A stretch of 5,394 nucleotides of DNA from Clostridiales bacterium. GTDB lineage: Bacteria; Bacillota; Clostridia; Oscillospirales; Acutalibacteraceae. The DNA lies in NCBI GenBank assembly GCA_019419895.1, contig JAHZIE010000065.1:7782-13175 (forward strand), given 5' to 3'. The notes beneath the pieces were generated by a model that did no database searches, was not told where the DNA came from, and was given only the letters and a program-made list of their open reading frames with translations. Both the position numbers and the translations under genes were made by a program. Below, piece after piece: positions 1 to 5,394 of this stretch (position 1 is its first letter; every line of letters starts with the position of its first letter).

Positions 1-497
1 ATTTTGGATTCCTTGAGGAACTGACTGGAGCAAAATGGCTTTATGAGGCCCCCAACCGCGGCGGTGTCATTGAAGGGCAGTGGAAGGACGGGGCGCGTTT
101 TTCCTGTCAAATCTGTGTTGACCTGTTTGAAAATGAGGATGCTTTGGTTTCCACGATCGAAGGGCCAAAAGAGCTTCTCAACCGGGCAATTTTGCTGAAA
201 AAACGTGTCGGCAAAGGCATTGTTTACCTGCTTGGAAGCATACCGGATCCAGAAAGCATGCGCAAGCTGGTTTTGGATGTGTGCCGGGAAGGGGGAATTG
301 TTCCGCTGCCCACCGAGGGAGCTCTTGTTGTGGTCCCGCGGGAAGGCTTGGGAGAAAGTGGTTTGATTCTTGCCGAATATGCCGGAAAGAACGCCTCCAG
401 TATCCTTCCGGGTGAATATCTGGATTTGCTTAGCGGTGGAATTGTGTCAGGAAAACTGGAGCTGAAGCCCTATGAGGTGAAAGTATTGAAAAAGTAA
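1..497 (+). CDS. Beta-galactosidase, GH42 family, C-terminal part (5' end outside window)
   Basis: The reading frame is open from the window edge (first full codon at base 3) to TAA at 495-497, giving 164 visible residues. They resemble the end of GH42 beta-galactosidases. Visible residues 1 to about 100 look like the tail of the middle trimerisation domain, ending in GKGIVYLLGSIPD (70-82), the family's usual 'GKG-x-x-Y-x-G' strand. Residues about 103-163 look like the small C-terminal beta domain, with LPGEYLDLLSGG (135-146) and LELKPYEVKVL (152-162), close to the typical 'LPGEWTDLLTGE...L.PYGV.VL' ending. The catalytic TIM barrel lies upstream and cannot be seen, so activity and specificity (beta-galactoside, galactan or arabinoside) are unknown. 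These enzymes are usually cytoplasmic and hydrolyse imported galactosides. A TTG at 144 is in frame but is not a credible start, because homologous sequence continues upstream of it. No clear intrinsic terminator follows on this strand. Confidence 0.85.
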   Translation, partial: FGFLEELTGAKWLYEAPNRGGVIEGQWKDGARFSCQICVDLFENEDALVSTIEGPKELLNRAILLKKRVGKGIVYLLGSIPDPESMRKLVLDVCREGGIVPLPTEGALVVVPREGLGESGLILAEYAGKNASSILPGEYLDLLSGGIVSGKLELKPYEVKVLKK

Positions 498-1084
498 TTG
501 CCTTTCTGTACAGACTTGTTTAAGTGAATCCCTGCGGCGCTTGAGATGGGTTCTCTTCCCAGCAGAACTTTTAGCAGCATAAGCTATGGATGCGGTATAA
601 AGATGCGGAATCCTCTGAAATTGCTCTGCCGATGATACAGGTTGGAGGCTTTTTTGTCATAGTTATTTCTGTTATTTTATTCTTTGCGGGATAACGCACC
701 TGGGCGTCCAGTCGTTTTTGATACCCGCCTTGATGAATAAAGACAACGGTTTCAAAGGTACATGAACACTCTTTTCCATATACTGTTTGTTCTAACCTAT
801 GGCTATTAAATATTTCCTAGTCTAGTTACAATTGTGTTTGCAAAGCATTGCTGAAGTCCAATTTTTTTCCTGTTAAACGGAGTGGGGATAAAGCGGACAA
901 AATTAAAACCGCAGGGAGAAGGCGCGGTATGGCGAGGGCTGAAGGAATATTTTTTCTAACAGGTTCTGAATTTTATTCGCCGCGTCCATCCGTATCCGTC
1001 ATCTTATAAACAAGCGGTTATCATTCCTGCGGCTGTCTGTTTCCGCATATAGGTTTAAGGTGTCTTGTTTTCTTCCAAAACAAT
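498..1084. other. Intergenic stretch with no supported gene
   Basis: About 590 bases between the beta-galactosidase stop and the panT terminator. Both strands are broken by frequent stops. The longest uninterrupted stretch is on the minus strand (816 down to a TAA at 571-573, 81 codons), but it has no usable start codon or ribosome binding site. A 34-codon plus-strand frame (590-694) with a hydrophobic end, and a 26-codon one starting at 929, also lack convincing support. The stretch separates two converging transcription units and may be decayed coding sequence. I recognise no RNA gene, riboswitch or insertion sequence in it. Confidence 0.6.
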
Positions 1085-1115
1085 AAAAAACGGCATAGCC
1101 TCTTCGCTATGCCGT
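1085..1115 (-). terminator. Rho-independent terminator of the coaX-panT unit
   Basis: A perfect 10-bp stem (1090-1099 with 1106-1115, core CGGCATAGC/GCTATGCCG) with a 6-base loop. Read on the minus strand it is followed at once by a run of T (complement of A at 1085-1089). It lies about 60 bases past the panT stop. On the plus strand the trailing sequence is only ATCTTTGTTT, so termination in that direction would be weaker. Confidence 0.9.
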
Positions 1116-1176
1116 ATCTTTGTTTAACAGGATTTTAAGAGATTTTATGTTATCTCAGCTTCCCCAAAAAGTTCAA

Positions 1177-1776
1177 CTAGGCCTTTATGCGTTTCTTCAC
1201 AGAAAGCAGAGCCTTGGAGATAGCTGGTACCAGAATCACCGCGGCAAGAATTTCAATTAAACCGTTTACACTTAAAATCGTGCCAATAATATATCCCAGA
1301 GAAGAGCCGCCGTCAATCATCGCCGTAATCATGTCGTTATTCCGGTAAATCAGAAAAAGCATTCCGAGAACCAGTACGGTATTAGTCAAGGTTCCGACAG
1401 CCCCAGAAACGGTTGCGGCAATAATTTCACTGCCCGGCCGTGAAGAAAGGCATTTAACAAGGCCGCGGAAAACGAGCCCTGCCAAGAGCCCAACAATCAC
1501 ACGGGGAAGAACGGAAACGAGAGGGTTAATAAAGAGAAGATCCAGAGCAACCCCCATTGTAGCCGCACGGATAACGCAGGATACTCCCCAGACGAGTCCA
1601 AGGATCATTCCGCTCACCGGACCAAATAATACCGCTCCCACAATAACAGGGATGTGGATTAGGGTGGCGGATATGGCGCCAAAGGTTAGATAACCGATAG
1701 GGGTAAAGGTCATCAGGATAATCAGCGCCGAAAAAATGCCGAGGAAGGTGATTGTGGTGGTTTTTGATTTTGTCAT
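1177..1776 (-). CDS. panT: ECF transporter substrate-binding (S) component, probable pantothenate transporter PanT
   Basis: 199 residues, hydrophobic nearly throughout, with about six predicted membrane segments (roughly 10-30, 33-52, 55-78, 88-107, 117-143 and 158-188) and a basic C-terminus (KKRIKA). Size and layout fit S components of energy-coupling factor vitamin importers (the ECF_trnsprt/PanT-RibU-FolT type). TM1 carries a small-residue face (GIFSALI, 13-19) of the kind used to contact the T subunit. The block FTPIGYLTFGAISATLIHIPVI (residues 24-45), then a glycine-rich LFGPVSG segment, resembles PanT proteins. The substrate is inferred mainly from position: the gene lies 107 bases behind coaX, so importer and kinase would act in sequence on pantothenate. 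No ATPase or T subunit is encoded here; they would be shared ECF modules elsewhere. The ATG start has AGGAGG (1787-1792) ten bases upstream. Another vitamin substrate cannot be excluded. Confidence 0.85.
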   Translation of the reverse strand: MTKSKTTTITFLGIFSALIILMTFTPIGYLTFGAISATLIHIPVIVGAVLFGPVSGMILGLVWGVSCVIRAATMGVALDLLFINPLVSVLPRVIVGLLAGLVFRGLVKCLSSRPGSEIIAATVSGAVGTLTNTVLVLGMLFLIYRNNDMITAMIDGGSSLGYIIGTILSVNGLIEILAAVILVPAISKALLSVKKRIKA

Positions 1777-1840
1777 ATGAACATAACCTCCTGCTGCTGC
1801 TCTAAACAGATGCAGCGCAATTTATTTATATCATTTCCTC

Positions 1841-1861
1841 TTGAAAAACCACAAATTTCAA
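1841..1861 (-). promoter_or_regulatory. Inverted repeat upstream of panT (possible operator)
   Basis: TTGAAA (1841-1846) and TTTCAA (1856-1861) separated by nine bases, 64 bases before the panT start and 22 bases past the coaX stop. The same arms occur at the coaX promoter with an eight-base gap. On the coding strand both copies begin TTGAAATTT. On that strand a TATAAA-like −10 lies downstream, but no good −35 is found at the right distance, so a separate panT promoter is uncertain. The role as an operator is inference; the 6-bp arms could be chance in AT-rich DNA. Confidence 0.3.
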
Positions 1862-1883
1862 AGAGAAACCGATATCTGAACTA

Positions 1884-2648
1884 TTATTTGTTTTTTTCAT
1901 ATAAAAGACGGAGACCTTCCAAAAGAAGATTTTCATCCAAGACGACTTCTTTTTTGCAGTAAGGGATAATCTCATGGGCAAGCCCGCCCGTCGCAATGAC
2001 GGTTGCGGAATATCCCAATTCATCTTCAATGCGTTCAATCATCCCGTCAATCATGGCGGCCGTCCCGAAAACAGAGCCGGAAGCCATACAGTCGATGGAA
2101 TTGGCTCCAATAATATGTTTGGGCGCTTTCAAGCTGATTTTAGGAAGCTGCGCCGTCCTAGCGCACAGGGCATCCAGGGAAATTCTGACACCGGGGAGAA
2201 TACATCCTCCGAGCATAGATTTGTTTTTATCGATGACAGAGATGGTAGTCGCCGTTCCCATATCAATGATAATACACGGGGCGGTGAAATGTTCCAGGGC
2301 CGCCACACAGCCGACCACAAGGTCAGCACCTAATATGGCGGGATTGTCGATCCGGATATTCAAGCCGGTTTTAATTCCCGGTTCAATCAGGATAGGCTTT
2401 GTATGGGATATTTTTTCCACTGCGCCGCTGATATAACGGGTCAGCGGAGGAACGACGGAACCGATGATGGAGCCTTCCAGCTCTTTAGGGCTGATTCCAT
2501 AGATGTCGAGAATGTCGCGAAGCTCTATCGCATATTGATCCTCCATACGGGATGGATCGCTGGCGATGCGAGAAATAAACTTTAATTCCTTTCCGTCAAA
2601 GCATCCAAGAGTTATATTGGTATTTCCAATATCCAGGGCCAAAATCAT
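1884..2648 (-). CDS. coaX: Type III pantothenate kinase CoaX
   Basis: Phosphorylates pantothenate to 4'-phosphopantothenate, the first step of coenzyme A synthesis, in the cytosol. With the ATG start the protein has 254 residues, the usual length. It shows the ASKHA-fold signatures of type III kinases: DIGNTN (6-11, phosphate-binding loop), SVVPPLT (64-70), GADL (107-110, with the conserved Asp109), DMGTATT (129-135), GG-x-x-x-PG (147-153) and ATGG (219-222). Nothing appears truncated. An in-frame TTG at 2654 would add two residues but sits only four bases from the AGGAGG, whereas the ATG at 2648 sits ten away, so the ATG is preferred. Type III enzymes are known to be insensitive to CoA feedback and to need a monovalent cation. 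It is the first gene of the unit with panT. Confidence 0.97.
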   Translation of the reverse strand: MILALDIGNTNITLGCFDGKELKFISRIASDPSRMEDQYAIELRDILDIYGISPKELEGSIIGSVVPPLTRYISGAVEKISHTKPILIEPGIKTGLNIRIDNPAILGADLVVGCVAALEHFTAPCIIIDMGTATTISVIDKNKSMLGGCILPGVRISLDALCARTAQLPKISLKAPKHIIGANSIDCMASGSVFGTAAMIDGMIERIEDELGYSATVIATGGLAHEIIPYCKKEVVLDENLLLEGLRLLYEKNK

Positions 2649-2658
2649 ATACAATATT

Positions 2659-2664
2659 CCTCCT
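2659..2664 (-). promoter_or_regulatory. Ribosome binding site of coaX (decides the start)
   Basis: A perfect AGGAGG on the minus strand. It lies ten bases before the ATG at 2648 and only four before the alternative in-frame TTG at 2654, which favours the ATG and a protein beginning MILALDIGNTN. Confidence 0.85.
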
Positions 2665-2686
2665 TGTTGGGATGGAGTTTAAGATA

Positions 2687-2715
2687 AGTATACCGTTGAA
2701 ACAAAAAAATTTCAA
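2687..2715 (-). promoter_or_regulatory. Sigma-A-type promoter of coaX-panT
   Basis: On the minus strand, −35 TTGAAA (2710-2715) and −10 TATACT (2687-2692) are separated by exactly 17 bases. Each hexamer matches the consensus at five of six positions. The expected transcript start is near 2680, giving a leader of about 30 bases before the coaX ATG. It diverges from the dipeptidase promoter, with about 22 bases between the two −35 boxes. Confidence 0.75.
2696..2715 (-). promoter_or_regulatory. Inverted repeat overlapping the coaX promoter (possible operator)
   Basis: TTGAAA (2696-2701) and TTTCAA (2710-2715) flank eight bases (CAAAAAAA). The outer arm is the −35 box itself and the inner arm lies in the spacer, so a protein bound here would block RNA polymerase. 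The arms match the dyad in front of panT. The dyad is seen; repression is inferred. Confidence 0.35.
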
Positions 2716-2737
2716 TTCGTTTTGCGTCTAACAATAG

Positions 2738-2766
2738 ATGAAATAAAGGAAAAGAAGTTGTATAAT
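2738..2766 (+). promoter_or_regulatory. Promoter of the M20 dipeptidase gene
   Basis: A consensus −10 TATAAT (2761-2766) is preceded after 17 bases by ATGAAA (2738-2743), a four-of-six match to the −35 box. A second TATAAT at 2770-2775 lacks a partner −35. The transcript would start near 2773, leaving a leader of about 30 bases that contains the ribosome binding site. Confidence 0.65.
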
Positions 2767-2787
2767 ACTTATAATACCAAGATAAAC

Positions 2788-2792
2788 GGAGG
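2788..2792 (+). promoter_or_regulatory. Ribosome binding site of the dipeptidase (start ambiguity)
   Basis: GGAGG lies eight bases before an in-frame TTG (2801) and eleven before ATG (2804). Spacing slightly favours TTG and codon preference favours ATG. The difference is one residue. Confidence 0.7.
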
Positions 2793-2803
2793 ATGATACA
2801 TTG

Positions 2804-4195
2804 ATGTTTGGTTTTCATATTATGAAGGAATGGGATCAGATTTATCGGGATATGAAGGAGCTGGTGGCGATTCCATCAGTGAAAGGGGAGGCAAAGCCAG
2901 GGAAGCCTTTGGGAGAGGGGCCTTATGACGCGTTGATGTGGTTTCTCCGCAAAGCGGAAGAAATGGGGCTGGAAGTTTTTAATGCGGGCAATAAGGCTGG
3001 ACATGCAGAGTATGGACAGGGAGCAGAATATGATGGCGTGCTGGTTCATTTGGATGTGGTTCCCGCGGGAGAGGGCTGGGAGACGGATCCCTTCGTGCTG
3101 ACGGAAAAGGAGGGAATCCTCTACGGCAGAGGAATTGCGGACGATAAGGGCTTTGCGGTCATTGCCCTTTATTGTTTGAAGGTGCTCAAAGACATGGGCG
3201 TCAGGGGCAGGAGAAAAATGAGGGTGATTTTTGGCGCGGATGAAGAGTGTGGAATGGAAGACATGAGGGAATATTTCCATGGGGAAAAGCCTCAGCCGTT
3301 ACCCTACCGCGCTTTTACACCAGATGTGGAATATACAGTCTGCAACAGGGAAAAGGGAATTTTGCAGTTCAGGCTGGTTGGAAATAAGGCGGAAGAAATT
3401 GAAATTTGTGCCGGTCAGGCTGTCAATGCGGCGGCGGGTACCGCGCGGGCGGAAGTAAAATGTACGGAACAGGAATTCGCCGGGATACAAGCCGCCGCCC
3501 AAAAGGTTCCTTGTGAGACACAATGGAATTGGAAAGAAGGGAGGGCATCCTTGTCTATGAAAGGGAGAGCAAGCCATGCCATGGAACCCCAAAAGGGAAT
3601 CAATGCGGCTCAGTGGATGCTGCAGGCGCTATCCTCTCTGCCTGTGATTCAGCAGGAGGGGGTCTGCCGCTTTGTTCTGGAAGAGCTGGGTATCTTTTAT
3701 GATGGAAATAAGCTTGGGATCTCCTGTGAAGATAAAGAATCAGGCCCGTTGACCTTGAATGTAGGAAATTTATTTGTTGGAGGAGGAAAAAATTCCACGG
3801 TATCCATTGATATCCGGTATCCCGTCACGGTGGATGGGGAGAAGATAGTAGAAAAAATAAAATCCAAGGCGGAGGCCTATGGGCTCAAAATGGAGATTTT
3901 AGAGCATAAGGCGCCGTTGTATCTTCCTGAAAGCGATCCTTTTATCCAGCTTCTGGTTTCCGCTTATGAGGATGTATCCGGGAGAAAAGCGGTCGTTTAT
4001 TCCACAGGAGGAGGTACCTATGCCAGAACGCTGCAAGGCCGGGGTGTAGGGTTTGGGGGTGCTTTTCAGGAGAGCGGGGATACCTGTGTCCACTCAGCCA
4101 ACGAGCATATTTCGGTGGATGATCTCAAACTGCACGCTCAGATTTGCCTGGAAGCGATGTACCGTATGATGACGGAAGATTCAGAATTAGCATGA
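2804..4195 (+). CDS. pepV: M20-family metallo-dipeptidase, PepV/Sapep type
   Basis: A cytosolic metal-dependent dipeptidase expected to cleave dipeptides with an accessible amino end, completing peptide breakdown. 463 residues from ATG (464 from the TTG at 2801), the usual PepV/Sapep size. Counting from the TTG, the two-metal site can be read in order: His83 in LVHLDVVP with Asp85, bridging Asp114 in RGIADDKG, the catalytic pair Glu148-Glu149 in ADEEC, Asp175 in TPDVEY, and His431 in the terminal HSANEH. The lid/dimerisation domain (about 190-385) carries the family histidine in GRASHAMEP (His259). STGGGTYAR (401-409) and GFGGAFQESGD (417-427) form the C-terminal substrate-binding region. All key residues are present and no frameshift is seen. 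The gene is transcribed alone, divergent from coaX, from its own promoter and ends at a strong hairpin. Exact dipeptide specificity (or use of Mn rather than Zn) cannot be read from the sequence. Confidence 0.93.
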   Translation: MFGFHIMKEWDQIYRDMKELVAIPSVKGEAKPGKPLGEGPYDALMWFLRKAEEMGLEVFNAGNKAGHAEYGQGAEYDGVLVHLDVVPAGEGWETDPFVLTEKEGILYGRGIADDKGFAVIALYCLKVLKDMGVRGRRKMRVIFGADEECGMEDMREYFHGEKPQPLPYRAFTPDVEYTVCNREKGILQFRLVGNKAEEIEICAGQAVNAAAGTARAEVKCTEQEFAGIQAAAQKVPCETQWNWKEGRASLSMKGRASHAMEPQKGINAAQWMLQALSSLPVIQQEGVCRFVLEELGIFYDGNKLGISCEDKESGPLTLNVGNLFVGGGKNSTVSIDIRYPVTVDGEKIVEKIKSKAEAYGLKMEILEHKAPLYLPESDPFIQLLVSAYEDVSGRKAVVYSTGGGTYARTLQGRGVGFGGAFQESGDTCVHSANEHISVDDLKLHAQICLEAMYRMMTEDSELA

Positions 4196-4263
4196 AATAC
4201 GTTCTGTTTTTTCTGGAGAAGAGGGAGACTCTGGAATAAATGAAATAGGAAGCTTACTTCATC

Positions 4264-4316
4264 CAATAAAAACAGCCGTCCTTCCGTTGAAAACGGAAGG
4301 ACGGCTGTTTTTATTG
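4264..4316. terminator. Bidirectional intrinsic terminator between dipeptidase and catalase genes
   Basis: A perfect inverted repeat with 25-base arms (4264-4288 and 4292-4316) and a three-base loop (GAA). The GC-rich core (CAGCCGTCCTTCCG and its complement) is flanked by A on the left and T on the right, so a U-tract follows the hairpin whichever strand is transcribed. It lies about 70 bases after the dipeptidase stop and about 140 bases past the catalase stop, so it can end both converging transcripts. Confidence 0.93.
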
Positions 4317-4455
4317 TGAAAGAGTCGGATACGGCGGATATTGGAAATGATAAAACCTTTGCCTGTGAATACTTACAGAAAATTTCAGGAATAGTAGGAA
4401 AAAAACTGTTTTAAGAAAGAAAAGCGGAAGTTAAAAATCTGAAATGGATAGGCCA

Positions 4456-5121
4456 TTATTTGAAAGATGGCGGGGTTACCTTTGTATCCTGAAAACCACT
4501 ATCGGGGGAAGGACTTGACATGCTGAAATACATTTTTGCAGCTTTTGTAGTCCCAAAATCCCGATTGGAACCGGTATCCTGTACACGGTTAAAGGCTTCG
4601 CGAAACATTGCGTTATGAGCTTCTTCCCTGTTTAACAGAAAATCAATGGTTTCCTTGACCATTTTATCATCAATCTGCCGGTATAAATATTCATAAACGA
4701 CCTTTGCCCTTTGTTCAGAGGCGATATTGGATAACAGGTCAGCACAAAGATCTCCTGTAACTGTTACATAATCCCCGGTCCAGGAATAACCGGAGGCATT
4801 AATTAGGCCAGGATTCAGTCCCAAAAGCACATGGGATTCAATTTCTCCGGCAGGAACTTGCTGGGCGTTGACATCATGCCCGTTGAGAAGGTTGATGGTT
4901 TGGGCGACCATTTCCATATGGCCGAGCTCTTCAGCGGCGATATCAAGGAATAGATCCTTTATTTCCGGATCTTTTATTCGAAAGCTTTGGGACATATACT
5001 GCATGGCGGCCTTCAGTTCTCCGTTGGCGCCTCCTAATTGTTCCTGTAGTAAAGCCGCATACTGAGGATTCGGTTTTTCCACTTGGACAGGATGAAATAA
5101 TTGCTTTTCATGTTTAAACAT
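4456..5121 (-). CDS. Manganese catalase (ferritin-like di-manganese protein)
   Basis: Expected to dismutate hydrogen peroxide to water and oxygen at a di-manganese centre in a four-helix bundle. The 221 residues contain the full family ligand set: Glu35 (NGELKAAMQY), Glu65 and His68 (AAEELGHMEM), Glu136 (IASEQRAK) and His169 (NREEAHNAMF). The N-terminus MFKHEKQLFHPVQVEKPNP is typical of the YdbD/Lactobacillus-type catalases, and a proline- and serine-rich tail (from about 198, YFSMSSPSP) follows the bundle. It is shorter than the roughly 265-residue classical enzymes and closer in size to spore-coat CotJC. However, no cotJA or cotJB is visible within the 270 bases upstream, so a coat role is possible but unsupported. 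ATG start with GGGAG (5131-5135) nine bases upstream. Monocistronic as far as can be seen; a long palindrome sits at the presumed promoter. Confidence 0.92.
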   Translation of the reverse strand: MFKHEKQLFHPVQVEKPNPQYAALLQEQLGGANGELKAAMQYMSQSFRIKDPEIKDLFLDIAAEELGHMEMVAQTINLLNGHDVNAQQVPAGEIESHVLLGLNPGLINASGYSWTGDYVTVTGDLCADLLSNIASEQRAKVVYEYLYRQIDDKMVKETIDFLLNREEAHNAMFREAFNRVQDTGSNRDFGTTKAAKMYFSMSSPSPDSGFQDTKVTPPSFK

Positions 5122-5166
5122 AAGATCACACTCCCTTTTTCTTTAGTATGGAGTGCCGGTAATGTC

Positions 5167-5197
5167 TTTATACATATTTGCTGTAAATATGTATAAA
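5167..5197. promoter_or_regulatory. Palindromic promoter/operator upstream of the catalase gene
   Basis: A perfect inverted repeat with 13-base arms, TTTATACATATTT (5167-5179) and its complement (5185-5197), separated by GCTGT. It ends 46 bases before the catalase ATG. Read toward the catalase it gives TATACA (5190-5195), 17 bases, TATAAA (5167-5172), a passable −35/−10 pair. By symmetry the same pair with the same spacing reads outward on the plus strand (5169-5174 and 5192-5197). It may be a promoter, a regulator's operator, or both. The repeat is certain; the function is inferred. Confidence 0.5.
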
Positions 5198-5394
5198 ATT
5201 TTCTTTTAAAAATACCACCCCGCTAACGAAAACAGAAGAATTACTTGAGAATATATTGCAGATGGCAATACTGTATGCCGCAGACATAAAGAGTACAAGG
5301 GGGAGCTCATATTTATATCGCAGAGAATTCAGTTATCGGATATAAATTATTTTACAAAAGACCATATTAATTATTGAAAATTCCTGAATTTTTG
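5198..5394. other. AT-rich end of window, no supported gene
   Basis: A plus-strand frame without stops runs from 5187 to TAA at 5343-5345 (52 codons), with an ATG at 5262 that would give 27 residues. There is no ribosome binding site in front of that ATG. A GGGGGAG at about 5300 is not followed by a start codon at a suitable distance. The window ends before any downstream gene appears. Confidence 0.45.

Noticed and set aside
601..660. Possible terminator after the beta-galactosidase (T run at 650-655)
   Set aside because: Only a four-base CCTC/GAGG pairing across a large loop precedes the T run, too weak to call.
590..694. 34-codon plus-strand frame ending in a hydrophobic segment (possible small membrane protein)
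   Set aside because: No ribosome binding site before the ATG and no recognised family. It also overlaps the minus-strand open stretch, so at most one could be real.
929..1009. 26-codon plus-strand frame with a GGGAG about ten bases upstream
   Set aside because: Very short, no conserved feature visible, and isolated between decayed-looking sequence and a terminator.
1974..2436. Overlapping plus-strand reading frames of 119 and 146 codons inside coaX
   Set aside because: They lie antisense to a clearly conserved kinase, overlap each other and show no family resemblance. They are shadows of coaX codons.
2876..3603. Minus-strand reading frames of 62-134 codons inside the dipeptidase gene
   Set aside because: They are antisense to intact catalytic motifs of the M20 enzyme, without ribosome binding sites or recognisable domains.
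4316..4414. GTG-initiated frame of about 32 codons just after the terminator
   Set aside because: Its start lies on the terminator arm, it has no independent ribosome binding site, and the protein is not recognised.
5187..5345. 52-codon plus-strand frame next to the palindrome
   Set aside because: The peptide looks plausible, but no start codon has a ribosome binding site and no family is recognised. It is reported only as part of the end region.

Overview
The window looks like chromosomal DNA from a Gram-positive, probably clostridial (Lachnospiraceae-like) bacterium. The support is strong AGGAGG-type ribosome binding sites, sigma-A-like promoters, an ECF-type vitamin transporter subunit, a type III pantothenate kinase, a PepV/Sapep-type M20 dipeptidase and a short manganese catalase. 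This placement is an inference from gene content; no rRNA or other phylogenetic marker is present.

Layout: (i) 1-497, +, the 3' end of a GH42-type beta-galactosidase, cut by the window edge. (ii) 498-1084, about 590 bp without a convincing gene; it holds only a start-less open stretch and weak repeats. (iii) 1085-2715, −, a two-gene pantothenate/CoA unit: coaX, then panT (ECF substrate-binding subunit), closed by an intrinsic terminator and driven by a good promoter upstream of coaX. (iv) 2738-4316, +, a divergent promoter and an M20 dipeptidase, closed by a perfect 25-bp-stem hairpin with T-tracts on both strands. (v) 4456-5121, −, a manganese catalase that converges on that same terminator. 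Its upstream region contains a 13-bp-arm palindrome that encodes the same −35/−10 geometry in both directions. (vi) 5198-5394, no supported gene.

Functionally, panT would import pantothenate and CoaX would phosphorylate it as the first step of CoA synthesis. The dipeptidase, catalase and beta-galactosidase are unlinked housekeeping or nutritional functions. I see no mobile element, CRISPR array, defence system or RNA gene. The window is mostly ordinary. The points most worth a second look are regulatory: a similar TTGAAA/TTTCAA dyad in front of both coaX and panT, and the palindromic promoter-like element in front of the catalase.
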